Source: an uncultured Phycisphaerales bacterium
Lineage (GTDB): Bacteria; Planctomycetota; Phycisphaerae; Sedimentisphaerales; Anaerobacaceae
Direction of reading: 5' to 3'
Length of the DNA stretch: 17,103 bases
NCBI GenBank assembly: GCA_937927975.1
Contig: CALEZT010000111.1
Location: 1-17,103, forward strand
A program made the position numbers and the translations under genes. The notes under the pieces are model-generated. The model was not told the DNA's origin, did not search any database, and worked only from the letters and a program-made list of their open reading frames with translations. Positions 7,298 to 14,744 of the stretch are shown piece by piece. Numbering within the stretch: position 1 is the first letter of the stretch; each line of letters opens with the position of its first letter.

Positions 7298-9385
7298 ATG
7301 AGAGACCGTTTGATGCTCTTGATCACCGTGATGACTCTGGCGGCGGCGCGACCGGCGTTGTCGAGCAACCCCGCCTCGCCTGCGGTCCTGTTCGACTTCG
7401 GATCGGAGTTCGATGTCGGCGCAGTCGCTACGACCGACGCCAAAGTCCAGGTGACGCCGGGGGGCACGCTGCGGGTCGATCTGGGCCATCAGGCGCCCTG
7501 GCCTGGCGTGACGCTCAAAGCCCCCAAGGGCAAATGGGACCTGTCCGCCTGTGAGTACATCTCGCTCGATGTGACCAATCGCAGCGACCGGCGACTGACC
7601 GTCTCCTGCCGCGTGGACAACCCCGGCGCCGACGGTACGAGCCATTGCGTCACGGATCAGGTCTCCCTCGACCCGGGGGCCTCGCAGACACTGACCGTCC
7701 GCATCTTCCCGGTCCCCTGGAAGCTCGACGAGCCCCTGGAATTGATCGGCATGCGAGGCAATCCCGTCCACGCGGGCAAGCTCGACACCGCCAACGTCAC
7801 GCAGTTGCTCGTCTTCGCGACCCGCCCGACCCAGAACCACGTGATCGAGATCGACAACATCCGCGCCGGCGGCCAGGTGCAGGTCTTGGACGCCTCGTCC
7901 TTCCTGCCCTTCATCGACGAGTTCGGGCAGTACCTCCACAAGGAATGGCCCGGCAAGACCCACACGGTCGCGTCGATGCTCCTGCAGAACCGACAGGAGC
8001 AGGAAGACCTCCAGACCCACACCCGCCCACAGGGCTGGAACAAGTACGGCGGATGGACCGAGGGACCGCGGCTGAAAGCGACGGGCTACTTCCGCGTCCA
8101 GAAACACAAGGGCAAATGGTGGCTCGTGGACCCCACCGGCAGGTTGTTCTGGTCGCACGGGATCGATTGCGTCCGCAGCGCCAACCCGACGCCGATCACC
8201 GACCGCGAGCGGTACTTCCGCAACCTGCCCGCCCAGGATTCGCCGCTGGCGAGGTTCTACGGTCAGGCGAGTTGGGCCCCTCACGGCTACTACAGCACGC
8301 ACACGCCCTACCGAACCTATGACTTCAGCCTGGCCAACCTGCTTCGCAAGCACGGCGAGGAATTCGAGACCGCGTTCGCCGACATCACGCACCGGCGTCT
8401 GGAGAGTTGGGGCATCAACACGATCGCGAACTGGTCCGACGAACGAGTGTCCCTGCTGAGGCTCACGCCATACGTGGGAACGATTCACTTCGAAGCCAGG
8501 AGACTCGAAGGCTCGGAAGGCTACTGGGGCAAGTTCTACGACGTCTTCGACACCAGCTTCCAGGAGAATCTGCGCGCGAGGCTCGAAACCGAGCGAGGCA
8601 AGTCCGCCGGCGATCCCTGGTGCCTCGGGTACTTCGTGCATAACGAGTTGTCGTGGGGCGACGACACCTCGCTGGCGGTGGCGGCGCTGGTTTCCCCCGC
8701 CGACCAACCCGCAAAGATCGCCTTCGTAGACGATCTCGAAGCCAAGTACGAGAGTATCGAAGACCTCAACGAAGCCTGGGGAACCGCCTACACATCCTGG
8801 GACGCAATGCTCGCGAGCCGCCAGGCGCCGGACAAGGCCAGGGCCCGCGAGGATCTTCTGGAGTTCTACCGAAAGACCGCGGAGACCTACTTCAGCACGA
8901 TCCGCAGAGAGTTGAAACGAGCGGCGCCGGATCAGCTCTATCTGGGATGCCGATTCGCGTGGGTGAACGATCCGGCGGCGCAGGCCGCCGCGAAGTTCTG
9001 CGACGTGGTCAGCTACAATCGGTACGAATACGGCGTCCAAGACCTCAAGCTGCCCGGGGGAGCGGACGTGCCACTGATCATCGGCGAATTCCACTTCGGC
9101 GCCCTGGATCGCGGCCTGTTTCACACGGGCCTTCGCAGGGCCGACAGCCAGCAGGACCGCGCGGACAAATACAAACGATATGTGCAGAGCGCCCTGGCGA
9201 ATCCCGCGATCGTCGGAACGCACTGGTTCCAGTACAAGGACCAACCGACGACCGGTCGCGGAGACGGGGAGAACTACCAGATCGGTTTCGTGGACATCTG
9301 CGACGTGCCGCACCCGGAGATCGTCCAGGCGGCGCGTGAGGTCGCCCTGTCGATGTATCCATACCGTTTCGACGAGGTCGATTGA
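7298..9385 (+). CDS. Exported GH50-family hydrolase (beta-agarase type)
   Basis: 695 aa. A signal peptide covers residues 1-23 (MRDRLMLLITVMTLAAARPA, then LSS). An N-terminal beta-sandwich (about 28-190, VLFDFGSEFDVG to VIEIDNIRAGGQ) is the CBM-like domain typical of GH50 enzymes. The barrel begins near residue 265 (YFRVQKHKGKWWLVDPTGRL, then FWSHGID). YFVHNELSWG supplies the likely acid/base E450 and IIGEFHFGA the likely nucleophile E597; these motifs and the length fit GH50. Known GH50 enzymes cleave beta-1,4 bonds of agarose, usually exolytically to neoagarobiose, in the periplasm or outside the cell. Related galactans are possible here. The ATG at 7298 has GAGAGG 7 bases upstream, partly within the stop region of the preceding gene, showing a tight operon. 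The nearest alternative annotation is beta-galactosidase of the GH42 type. Confidence 0.83.
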   Translation: MRDRLMLLITVMTLAAARPALSSNPASPAVLFDFGSEFDVGAVATTDAKVQVTPGGTLRVDLGHQAPWPGVTLKAPKGKWDLSACEYISLDVTNRSDRRLTVSCRVDNPGADGTSHCVTDQVSLDPGASQTLTVRIFPVPWKLDEPLELIGMRGNPVHAGKLDTANVTQLLVFATRPTQNHVIEIDNIRAGGQVQVLDASSFLPFIDEFGQYLHKEWPGKTHTVASMLLQNRQEQEDLQTHTRPQGWNKYGGWTEGPRLKATGYFRVQKHKGKWWLVDPTGRLFWSHGIDCVRSANPTPITDRERYFRNLPAQDSPLARFYGQASWAPHGYYSTHTPYRTYDFSLANLLRKHGEEFETAFADITHRRLESWGINTIANWSDERVSLLRLTPYVGTIHFEARRLEGSEGYWGKFYDVFDTSFQENLRARLETERGKSAGDPWCLGYFVHNELSWGDDTSLAVAALVSPADQPAKIAFVDDLEAKYESIEDLNEAWGTAYTSWDAMLASRQAPDKARAREDLLEFYRKTAETYFSTIRRELKRAAPDQLYLGCRFAWVNDPAAQAAAKFCDVVSYNRYEYGVQDLKLPGGADVPLIIGEFHFGALDRGLFHTGLRRADSQQDRADKYKRYVQSALANPAIVGTHWFQYKDQPTTGRGDGENYQIGFVDICDVPHPEIVQAAREVALSMYPYRFDEVD

Positions 9386-9394
9386 TGGCTGGAT

Positions 9395-9421
9395 AGGACC
9401 CATGGGACGAATGGGACGGAT
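9395..9421 (+). repeat. Three degenerate 9-bp tandem repeats in a convergent junction
   Basis: The units are AGGACCCAT, GGGACGAAT and GGGACGGAT (consensus RGGACNNAT). They occupy most of the 41 bp between the stop of the GH50 gene and the stop of the convergent acyltransferase-like gene. The first unit boundary also forms the palindrome CCCATGGG. A second array with the same consensus lies at 11981-12016 in the opposite orientation. Confidence 0.7.
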
Positions 9422-9426
9422 GAGCT

Positions 9427-10302
9427 CTATCCGCTCTGCGAATCTTCTGGAGCCGCCCGATGCTTGATGACAAACCCTGAGGGCTTGTAGCTTTCCTTCG
9501 CCTGGCGAAGACCCGGATCGCCCAGATCCTGTTCGCGATTGATCAGCTCGTACTTCTGGGGCAGCACCGACGCGAACGCCTGGTTAACGTACTGGTAGAT
9601 CCCCTTGTGGCGATCCTCGAAGATCGCCTTTTCGAAGTGGATGACGAACACCTGGCCCAGGGCGAGTTCCTCCCCCAGCGTATAGGCGATGGGCTCGTCG
9701 TTGACGTAGAAGATTCCGCCGCAAAGCTGAAGATACTCCATGTTCTCGATGGCCTCGCGGGCGGCTGCATAATCGCCCGGCGTCGCCTGCCCCTCTCGCC
9801 ACCGCTCCAGGACCCGCAAGGCGTCGGCCGCATACTCCTCCAACAAGGGCTTGGCAGCGCACTCGTTGTTGCGGAGGAACAGGTTGACGAGATTCTTCTT
9901 CTTGTGAAGCTTGCGGCCCGAAAGGTCCGCCATCTTGTCTCGCGGATAGAGATAATCGAAGTTGTCGCGGTCCTCCCAGACGTTGAAACCCATCTTGGCG
10001 AGCCGCTCGGCCTGAGCCGGCGTGACAGCCTTCATCGTCTTGTGCCGCTCGAACAGAGAACCCAGGATCGCCTCGTCCGGCAGGCCGAACGGCAGCATGA
10101 AGAACGGTTCTGCGTCCTGGCCTGCGATGATATAGAGGTCCTCGTCCAGGCGGGACACCCGGTATTGATGGGCGTCGCGGAACAGGTAGATGCCTGCGAA
10201 GGTCAGTTCGGACAACCCCTCGGTCAACCGTTGAAAACGAGGATGCAGCTCCGTCCTCTGGTCCAGAGCGAGCGACGAGAACTCAGGGTATTTCTTGATC
10301 AT
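9427..10302 (-). CDS. DUF2156 / LPG-synthase-C-type GNAT-fold acyltransferase-like protein
   Basis: 291 aa. The sequence resembles the soluble C-terminal domain of phosphatidylglycerol lysyltransferase (MprF) and stand-alone DUF2156 proteins, which carry two tandem GNAT-like folds. Supporting stretches are LFRDAHQYRVSRLDEDLYII (about 38-57), FNVWEDRDNFDYLYPRDKMA (105-124), and the late GNAT-like part AYTLGEELALGQVFVIHFEK. No membrane segments are present, so if it aminoacylates or acylates something it does so from the cytoplasm. DUF2156 members of this form are mostly uncharacterised. The start MIKKYPEF at 10302 is chosen because family members begin close to this block; an ATG at 10329 has AGGA directly abutting it, which is too close. 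It is convergent with the GH50 gene and divergent from sppA. Family membership is likely; the substrate is unknown. Confidence 0.72.
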   Translation of the reverse strand: MIKKYPEFSSLALDQRTELHPRFQRLTEGLSELTFAGIYLFRDAHQYRVSRLDEDLYIIAGQDAEPFFMLPFGLPDEAILGSLFERHKTMKAVTPAQAERLAKMGFNVWEDRDNFDYLYPRDKMADLSGRKLHKKKNLVNLFLRNNECAAKPLLEEYAADALRVLERWREGQATPGDYAAAREAIENMEYLQLCGGIFYVNDEPIAYTLGEELALGQVFVIHFEKAIFEDRHKGIYQYVNQAFASVLPQKYELINREQDLGDPGLRQAKESYKPSGFVIKHRAAPEDSQSG

Positions 10303-10466
10303 AGGCGAATGTCGTGCGATACACACCATTCCTGCGAATCGTTAGGCCACCGCGCCGCGCACCACACATTCTTGCGATGGTCGATCTCTATCCTGCCACA
10401 GGTCCTCGCTCGATTCAATGCTTCTTTCGACACAGACGCCTGCGAAGAGCCCAGGCCACCGGCTGA

Positions 10467-10495
10467 TTGACCGCGCCGCCGACAGCTTCTATAAT
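10467..10495 (+). promoter_or_regulatory. Sigma-70-type promoter of sppA
   Basis: TTGACC (10467-10472) and a perfect TATAAT (10490-10495) are separated by 17 bp. Initiation near 10502 gives a leader of about 20 nt that contains AAGGAG six bases before the ATG at 10523. This is the best promoter in the window. Confidence 0.75.
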
Positions 10496-10522
10496 GCACA
10501 CGTTCTTTTCAAGGAGCTACAG

Positions 10523-11608
10523 ATGGATTCAGAGCGAAACGACTCTTCACAATCCGGCTTTTCGCCCCAGGAAAGGCAGCCGGGACAGCAGCCCGTTCCA
10601 AGTCCCTCCCCCCGAGCGAATCCTCCCTATTCGCCGCCTCCGCAGAAGCCCAGAACCAGCGGATGGCGAATTCTCTGGGGCGTCTTCTTCGGCCTGTCCG
10701 TCCTGGCGAACGTCGGGTTGTTCCTTCTGCTGTTGGGCGCCGTCTTCCTCCTGGGAGGCGCCGGCGGTGGACGCGGCGCCACCGTCCTGCGGGAAGGCCC
10801 GCGAAGCAGCCGGATCGCGGTGGTGAACATCGAAGGCATCATCGACGACTCGCAGGCCAATGAACTCCACCGTCAACTCAAGGCCGCTCGCGAGGACGCC
10901 TCGATCAAAGGCCTCATCGTCCGGGTCACCTCGCCCGGCGGAACCATCTCCGCCAGCGACCGCATCTACCGCGAGATCGTCAACTACCGCAACGAGCAGG
11001 ACAAACCGGTTGTCGCCTTCATACAGGGTATGGCCGCTTCCGGCGGCTATTACGCCTCCGTCGCCTGCGACGAGATCGTCGGCGAGCCGACCGCCATCAC
11101 CGGATCGATCGGCGTGATCCTGTCGCATTTCGTCTTTCAGGAGCTGCTCGAGAACAAGCTGGGCGTCCAGCCGGTGTTCATGACGAAGGGCCAGAAGAAG
11201 GATTGGCCCAGTTCCTTCCGGGCCCCGAGCGACGCGGAACTCGCCTACCTCAACGACCGCCTCCTCGAACCGGCCTATCGCAGGTTCATCGACGTCATCA
11301 AGGAAGGACGCGGCAAGGTGCTCACCGAGGACGAAATCCTCAAGCTGGCCGACGGCGGCATCTACGTCGCCGAGCAGGCGGCAGCGGTCGAGCTGATCGA
11401 CAGGACCGGGTTTCTGGACGACGCCATCGCGGCGGTCCAGACCCGCGCCGGCATCGACAAGGCCCAGGTCATCGAGTACCGAAGGCCGCTGTCGTTCATG
11501 GACCTGCTGACCGCCGAGAGCCGCAAGACGAGCCTCCTGCACCTGGATCGGACCAAGCTGTTCGAACTGGGAACGCCCCAGGTCCTGTACTTGTGGCATG
11601 GGTATTGA
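10523..11608 (+). CDS. sppA: Membrane-anchored S49 serine protease, signal peptide peptidase SppA type
   Basis: 361 aa, the short single-domain form typical of Bacillus-type SppA rather than the doubled E. coli form. A Pro/Gln/Ser-rich cytoplasmic N-terminus (1-46) is followed by one transmembrane segment (about 48-78, ending LLLLGAVFLLGG). The ClpP/crotonase-like S49 domain follows. IEGIIDD marks its first strand, GMAASGGYYAS carries the nucleophile S173, TAITGSIGVI follows, and the Lys of the Ser/Lys dyad is K222 or K225 in MTKGQKKDW. The family degrades signal peptides left in the membrane after secretion. AAGGAG six bases before the ATG and the promoter at 10467-10495 fix the start. A small hydrolase-remnant ORF follows 21 bp downstream and may be co-transcribed. 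The assignment to S49 is strong; the precise substrate is inferred. Confidence 0.9.
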   Translation: MDSERNDSSQSGFSPQERQPGQQPVPSPSPRANPPYSPPPQKPRTSGWRILWGVFFGLSVLANVGLFLLLLGAVFLLGGAGGGRGATVLREGPRSSRIAVVNIEGIIDDSQANELHRQLKAAREDASIKGLIVRVTSPGGTISASDRIYREIVNYRNEQDKPVVAFIQGMAASGGYYASVACDEIVGEPTAITGSIGVILSHFVFQELLENKLGVQPVFMTKGQKKDWPSSFRAPSDAELAYLNDRLLEPAYRRFIDVIKEGRGKVLTEDEILKLADGGIYVAEQAAAVELIDRTGFLDDAIAAVQTRAGIDKAQVIEYRRPLSFMDLLTAESRKTSLLHLDRTKLFELGTPQVLYLWHGY

Positions 11609-11629
11609 AACGGCCAGGGAGGAAGGACC

Positions 11630-11977
11630 ATGAATCGGCTTCTGATCGGACTGACGGAGGACGAACAGGCCCGCTGGATCGTCGCTGAGATCGAAGCCTC
11701 GCGACCGGTGGCGGCCGGCTGGCTCTCCTGGCCTTTCGCCGACACGCCCGACTCGACCGACATGAGCAAGTTCGGCGGGCTCGTGCGTTCGGACTTGACG
11801 CTCAAGCCGTGGGGCGAGCGGTTCAAGAGCTACGCGTCACAACCGACAACCCTGCCCCGGCCCACGCCGAGACTGCAGGGCTTCGACTTCGCGCAAGCTC
11901 TGACCTTGCCTACGGACAAGCTGACGCCTCTGCACGAGCAATTCGCCGATCAGATCCGCTCAGCGATCCGGGAGTAA
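11630..11977 (+). CDS. Short ORF resembling the C-terminal end of a GH5-like hydrolase (probable remnant)
   Basis: 115 aa. Residues about 8-66 (TEDEQARWIVAEIEAS, then AAGWLSWPFADTPDSTDM and SDLTLKPWGERFK) read like the last barrel strand and helix of clan GH-A/GH5 enzymes. In those enzymes a GWL.W...DTP..TD stretch is followed by a short GL...G.LKPWG.RF tail. All catalytic residues would lie upstream and are missing: the same frame upstream is only sppA and its stop. No signal peptide is present. A strong GGAGGAAGGA sits 2-6 bases before the ATG, so it may still be translated from the sppA transcript. The Pro-rich tail (residues 70-82) leads to a C-terminal extension I cannot place. Either it is a decaying fragment left by a deletion or a reused domain; I favour the fragment. 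Confidence 0.55.
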   Translation: MNRLLIGLTEDEQARWIVAEIEASRPVAAGWLSWPFADTPDSTDMSKFGGLVRSDLTLKPWGERFKSYASQPTTLPRPTPRLQGFDFAQALTLPTDKLTPLHEQFADQIRSAIRE

Positions 11978-11980
11978 GGC

Positions 11981-12016
11981 ATGGGTCCTATTGGTCCTCT
12001 CCGTCCCATAGGTCCC
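11981..12016 (-). repeat. Four degenerate 9-bp tandem repeats in a convergent junction
   Basis: On the minus strand the units are GGGACCTAT, GGGACGGAG, AGGACCAAT and AGGACCCAT. They fill the gap between the stops of the hydrolase-remnant ORF and miaB. ATGGGTCCTAT (11981-11991) can pair with ATAGGTCCCAT (12008-12018) with a single mismatch around a 16-nt loop, so the array can also fold as a hairpin at the junction. Confidence 0.7.
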
Positions 12017-12023
12017 ATCTGCT

Positions 12024-13415
12024 TCAGTCTCTCGCCAGTTCCCCAAACAAAGTCAGCGGCGAAGTCCGAGTGATCCGCACCTGCGCGAAGTGTCCCGCCA
12101 GCGACGGCGGACCGTTGAACACCACGATGTGATCGGTCTGCGTGCGTCCCACCAGTTGGGGTCGATCGGGGCACTCCGTCGGGTTGACGTGAGCTTTCTT
12201 GCTGAGCCCCTCCACCAGGACCGTCACGTCGCACCCCAGGAACTCCCGGCTCAGTTCCTCGCTGATCTGCTCTTGCACAGCGAGCAGTTCGACGTTGCGT
12301 CGCTGCTTGACTTCCTCGGGGATCGTGTCCGCCAGACGCTTATCGGCTGTCGTGCCCGGGCGGGGCGAATACTTGAACACGAAGCAATTCTTGTATCGGG
12401 CCTGCCGCACAAGCTCCACCGTAGCCTGGAGATCTTCCTCGGTCTCGTCGGGGAAACCGACGATGAAGTCGCCTGCGATCGCGATATCGGGCACGATCGA
12501 TCTGGCCTTGTCGAGCATCTCCAGGTAGTGGGCGGCCGTGTAGTGACGGTTCATCGCCTTGAGGATGCGGTCCGACCCGCTCTGCGCAGGCATGTGCAAA
12601 TACCGGCACACCTTCGGCGAATCCGCCATCACGCGGAGGATGTCCTCGAAGTATTCGTCGCAGGGATAGCTCGTCACGAACCGGAGCCACTCGACGCCGG
12701 GCACTTCGGTCGCCATGTCGAGCAGATCGGCCAGACTGTAGGTGCGCTCGCCGTTGGGGTACTTGTACGAGTTGACGGTCTGGCCCAGAAAGGTGATCTG
12801 CTTGACTCCGGCGTCCGCAAGACTCCTCACCTGCGACAGGATCGCCTTGGGCGAACGGCAGGCCTCCGGGCCGCGGACATAGGGCACGACGCAATACGTG
12901 CAGAAGTAGTTGCAGCCTCGCATCACGCGGACGAACGCCTGGCCGGGAATCTGCTGATCCTGGAGGCTGTGGACCGTTTCGAAGTCGTCGAGCGCCGCAT
13001 CGCCGCCTTCGACCGGCCGGCGAATCGACTCGGTGACAGCCAGACGCTTCTCATGTTGATCCAGGGTCTGCGAGATCAGTTCCGCCAGTTGCGGAATCTG
13101 GGCGGGTCCGCAGACGATGTCCACAGCCTCATGTCCAAGCAGCGTATCGCCAAGCCGCTGGGCCATGCAGCCGATGACCGCGACGACCATGCCGGGCCGA
13201 TGTTGCCTGAGGTGCTTGAGATGCCCCAGGTTGGAGAGGACCCGATCCTCCGCATGCTGCCGGACCGAGCAGGTGTTGATGACGACCGCGTCGGCCTCCT
13301 TGACGCTCTCGGTCAGCCGAAAGCCCGCCTCCTGAAGCGCAGAGGCGACCAGCCCTGTATCCAGCTTGTTCATCTGGCACCCGAAGCTCTTGATATGGAC
13401 GGCGCGTTGTTCCAT
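12024..13415 (-). CDS. miaB: tRNA-2-methylthio-N6-dimethylallyladenosine synthase MiaB
   Basis: 463 aa, the usual MiaB length. It is a cytoplasmic radical SAM methylthiotransferase that adds a methylthio group to i6A37 of tRNAs reading UNN codons, after MiaA. The N-terminal UPF0004 domain holds the auxiliary-cluster cysteines C13 (SFGCQMN), C49 (NTCSVR) and C83 (GCMAQR). The radical SAM cluster is C168, C172 and C175 in GCNYFCTYCVVPYVRG. GQTVNSY, SYPCDEYF, LHMPAQSGSD and GDFIVGFPDET are further MiaB blocks, and a TRAM domain (about 390-460) ends the protein. MiaB usually has GQNVNSY, so the Thr is a minor variation. The start MEQRAVHIKSFGCQMN fits the family; there is no Shine-Dalgarno, and a possible promoter would put the mRNA 5' end almost at the ATG. 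The gene diverges from the AI-2E transporter. Confidence 0.95.
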   Translation of the reverse strand: MEQRAVHIKSFGCQMNKLDTGLVASALQEAGFRLTESVKEADAVVINTCSVRQHAEDRVLSNLGHLKHLRQHRPGMVVAVIGCMAQRLGDTLLGHEAVDIVCGPAQIPQLAELISQTLDQHEKRLAVTESIRRPVEGGDAALDDFETVHSLQDQQIPGQAFVRVMRGCNYFCTYCVVPYVRGPEACRSPKAILSQVRSLADAGVKQITFLGQTVNSYKYPNGERTYSLADLLDMATEVPGVEWLRFVTSYPCDEYFEDILRVMADSPKVCRYLHMPAQSGSDRILKAMNRHYTAAHYLEMLDKARSIVPDIAIAGDFIVGFPDETEEDLQATVELVRQARYKNCFVFKYSPRPGTTADKRLADTIPEEVKQRRNVELLAVQEQISEELSREFLGCDVTVLVEGLSKKAHVNPTECPDRPQLVGRTQTDHIVVFNGPPSLAGHFAQVRITRTSPLTLFGELARD

Positions 13416-13424
13416 AGGGACCGC

Positions 13425-13453
13425 AGGATAAGGCAAACAGGTCCCAAAAGCAA
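13425..13453 (-). promoter_or_regulatory. Weak candidate promoter of miaB
   Basis: On the minus strand TTGCTT (13453-13448) and TATCCT (13430-13425) are 17 bp apart, each four of six to consensus. The -10 ends only 9 bases before the ATG, so transcription would begin 2-3 bases before it. That agrees with the missing ribosome site but the boxes alone are weak. Confidence 0.35.
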
Positions 13454-13488
13454 ATCTGAAGATAGTCACAGGCCAGGACGCATACCCC

Positions 13489-13517
13489 TTGCCCACTGCG
13501 GAGGATTCGCATATACT
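13489..13517 (+). promoter_or_regulatory. Sigma-70-type promoter of the AI-2E family gene
   Basis: TTGCCC (13489-13494), a 17-bp spacer and TATACT (13512-13517) give four and five matches of six. Initiation near 13524 leaves a leader of about 20 nt with GGGAG before the ATG at 13545. Confidence 0.6.
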
Positions 13518-13544
13518 CCCGGCGTCTTGGGAGCCAATCGAGAG

Positions 13545-14696
13545 ATGGTCAAGAACCAAAAGAGAATCGAGCAGATCGCGGGACTGATCCTGGTCGGTGC
13601 GATCGTCCTGGGCTGCGGACTCGTGCTGCGACCGTTCGTCTCCGCCATTCTGTGGGCGGCCATCCTGTGCTTCGCGACCTGGCCGTTACACGAACTGCTG
13701 CTCAAATGGCTGCGCGGCCGACGGAACGTCGCGGCCGGACTGATGACCGCGTTACTGTCGCTGATCCTGATTCTCCCGTTCCTCATCGTCGGGTTGACGC
13801 TCGGCGACAACATCCGTTCGGCCCTGGCACAATTCGACGCCTACCGCGAGACGGGAATCCCTGAGCCGCCTGCGTGGGTCGAGCGAATTCCGCTCGTCGG
13901 CCAGAGAGTGAAGGACTCCTGGCTCAATTTCACCGTGGACGCCAAACCCGCCATGGACTGGCTCAAGCCCAGGATCCAAACGGCCGGCCTGTGGCTGCTG
14001 AGCCACAGTCTCGATTTCGCGCGGGGCGTTTTTCACCTTGTGATCAGCGTGCTGATCGCATTCTTCTTCTATCGGGACGGCGTCGGGCTCGTCGCGCGCC
14101 TTCGCGAGGGCTTCCAGCGAATCAGCGGCGACTACGGCCAGCGTCTGATGGAGATCGTCAAGACGACGGTCCAGAGCGTCGTCTACGGCGTGATCGGAAC
14201 CGGGCTGGCCCAGGGCTTCGTCGCGGGAATCGGGTTCGCCATCGCCGGGGTGCCGTCCCCGCTGGTGTTGGCGGTGCTGACCTTCTTCCTGAGCTTCGTC
14301 CCGATGGGCCCGCCGATCATCTGGATCGGCGCGTCGATCTGGCTGTTCGCCCAGGACCACATTGGCTGGGGCATCTTCATGGCGATCTACGGCCTGCTGG
14401 CCATCAGCAGCGTGGACAACGTGATCAAACCGATCATCATCAGCCGGGGCTCGAGACTGCCCTTTATCGTGATGTTCATCGGCGTCCTGGGCGGCATCGC
14501 CGCCTTCGGCTTCATCGGCATCTTCATCGGCCCGACCCTCCTGGCAGTGGGCTTCGGCCTGGTCCAGGAGATCCTGGGCCAGCGACGTCTCATCGCGAAA
14601 TCGAACCCGTTTCCGACGGTCACGCCTGCGACAGAACCTGCGGCGCCCGCCGAACAGAGTCCCGAGCCGACCAGCGAGGAAGCGTCGTCAAACTGA
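13545..14696 (+). CDS. AI-2E family (UPF0118) transporter, eight-helix membrane protein
   Basis: 383 aa. Paired N-terminal transmembrane segments (about 12-29 and 30-48), a further one (64-86), a long amphipathic soluble part (about 90-165), then segments near 168-184, 215-255, 260-285, and a final group to about 345 with GVLGGIAAFGFIGIFIGPTL match the AI-2E family. The FIGPTLLAVG region near the end is the family hallmark. Members include the proposed AI-2 exporter TqsA and Na+/H+ antiporters, so the cargo cannot be told. The C-terminal 38 residues are a Pro/Ala/Glu-rich cytoplasmic tail. The ATG at 13545 is the only start that leaves the first helix intact and lies downstream of the promoter. 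The long upstream open frame is the shadow of miaB. It is convergent with the radical SAM gene, 48 bp away. Confidence 0.88.
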   Translation: MVKNQKRIEQIAGLILVGAIVLGCGLVLRPFVSAILWAAILCFATWPLHELLLKWLRGRRNVAAGLMTALLSLILILPFLIVGLTLGDNIRSALAQFDAYRETGIPEPPAWVERIPLVGQRVKDSWLNFTVDAKPAMDWLKPRIQTAGLWLLSHSLDFARGVFHLVISVLIAFFFYRDGVGLVARLREGFQRISGDYGQRLMEIVKTTVQSVVYGVIGTGLAQGFVAGIGFAIAGVPSPLVLAVLTFFLSFVPMGPPIIWIGASIWLFAQDHIGWGIFMAIYGLLAISSVDNVIKPIIISRGSRLPFIVMFIGVLGGIAAFGFIGIFIGPTLLAVGFGLVQEILGQRRLIAKSNPFPTVTPATEPAAPAEQSPEPTSEEASSN

Positions 14697-14744
14697 CACG
14701 TCCGAGTCGCCTGCTGTGCCTCGCGGAACGGTCGAGGGCTCGCG

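Noticed and set aside
7142..9403. 753-codon open frame on the minus strand opposite the GH50 gene
   Set aside because: Shadow of a gene with clear catalytic motifs and signal peptide on the other strand.
9395..9421. CRISPR-like array
   Set aside because: Units are 9 bp, directly adjacent and without spacers, so this is a tandem repeat and not a CRISPR array.
12090..13544. 485-codon upstream extension of the AI-2E open frame
   Set aside because: It lies wholly antisense to miaB and its translation has no membrane or domain pattern; a high-G+C shadow. The promoter at 13489-13517 lies downstream of it.
14697..14744. Terminator or 9-bp repeat in the third convergent junction
   Set aside because: Only a 4-6 bp imperfect stem around CTCG/CGAG and no T run; no RGGACNNAT units are present.
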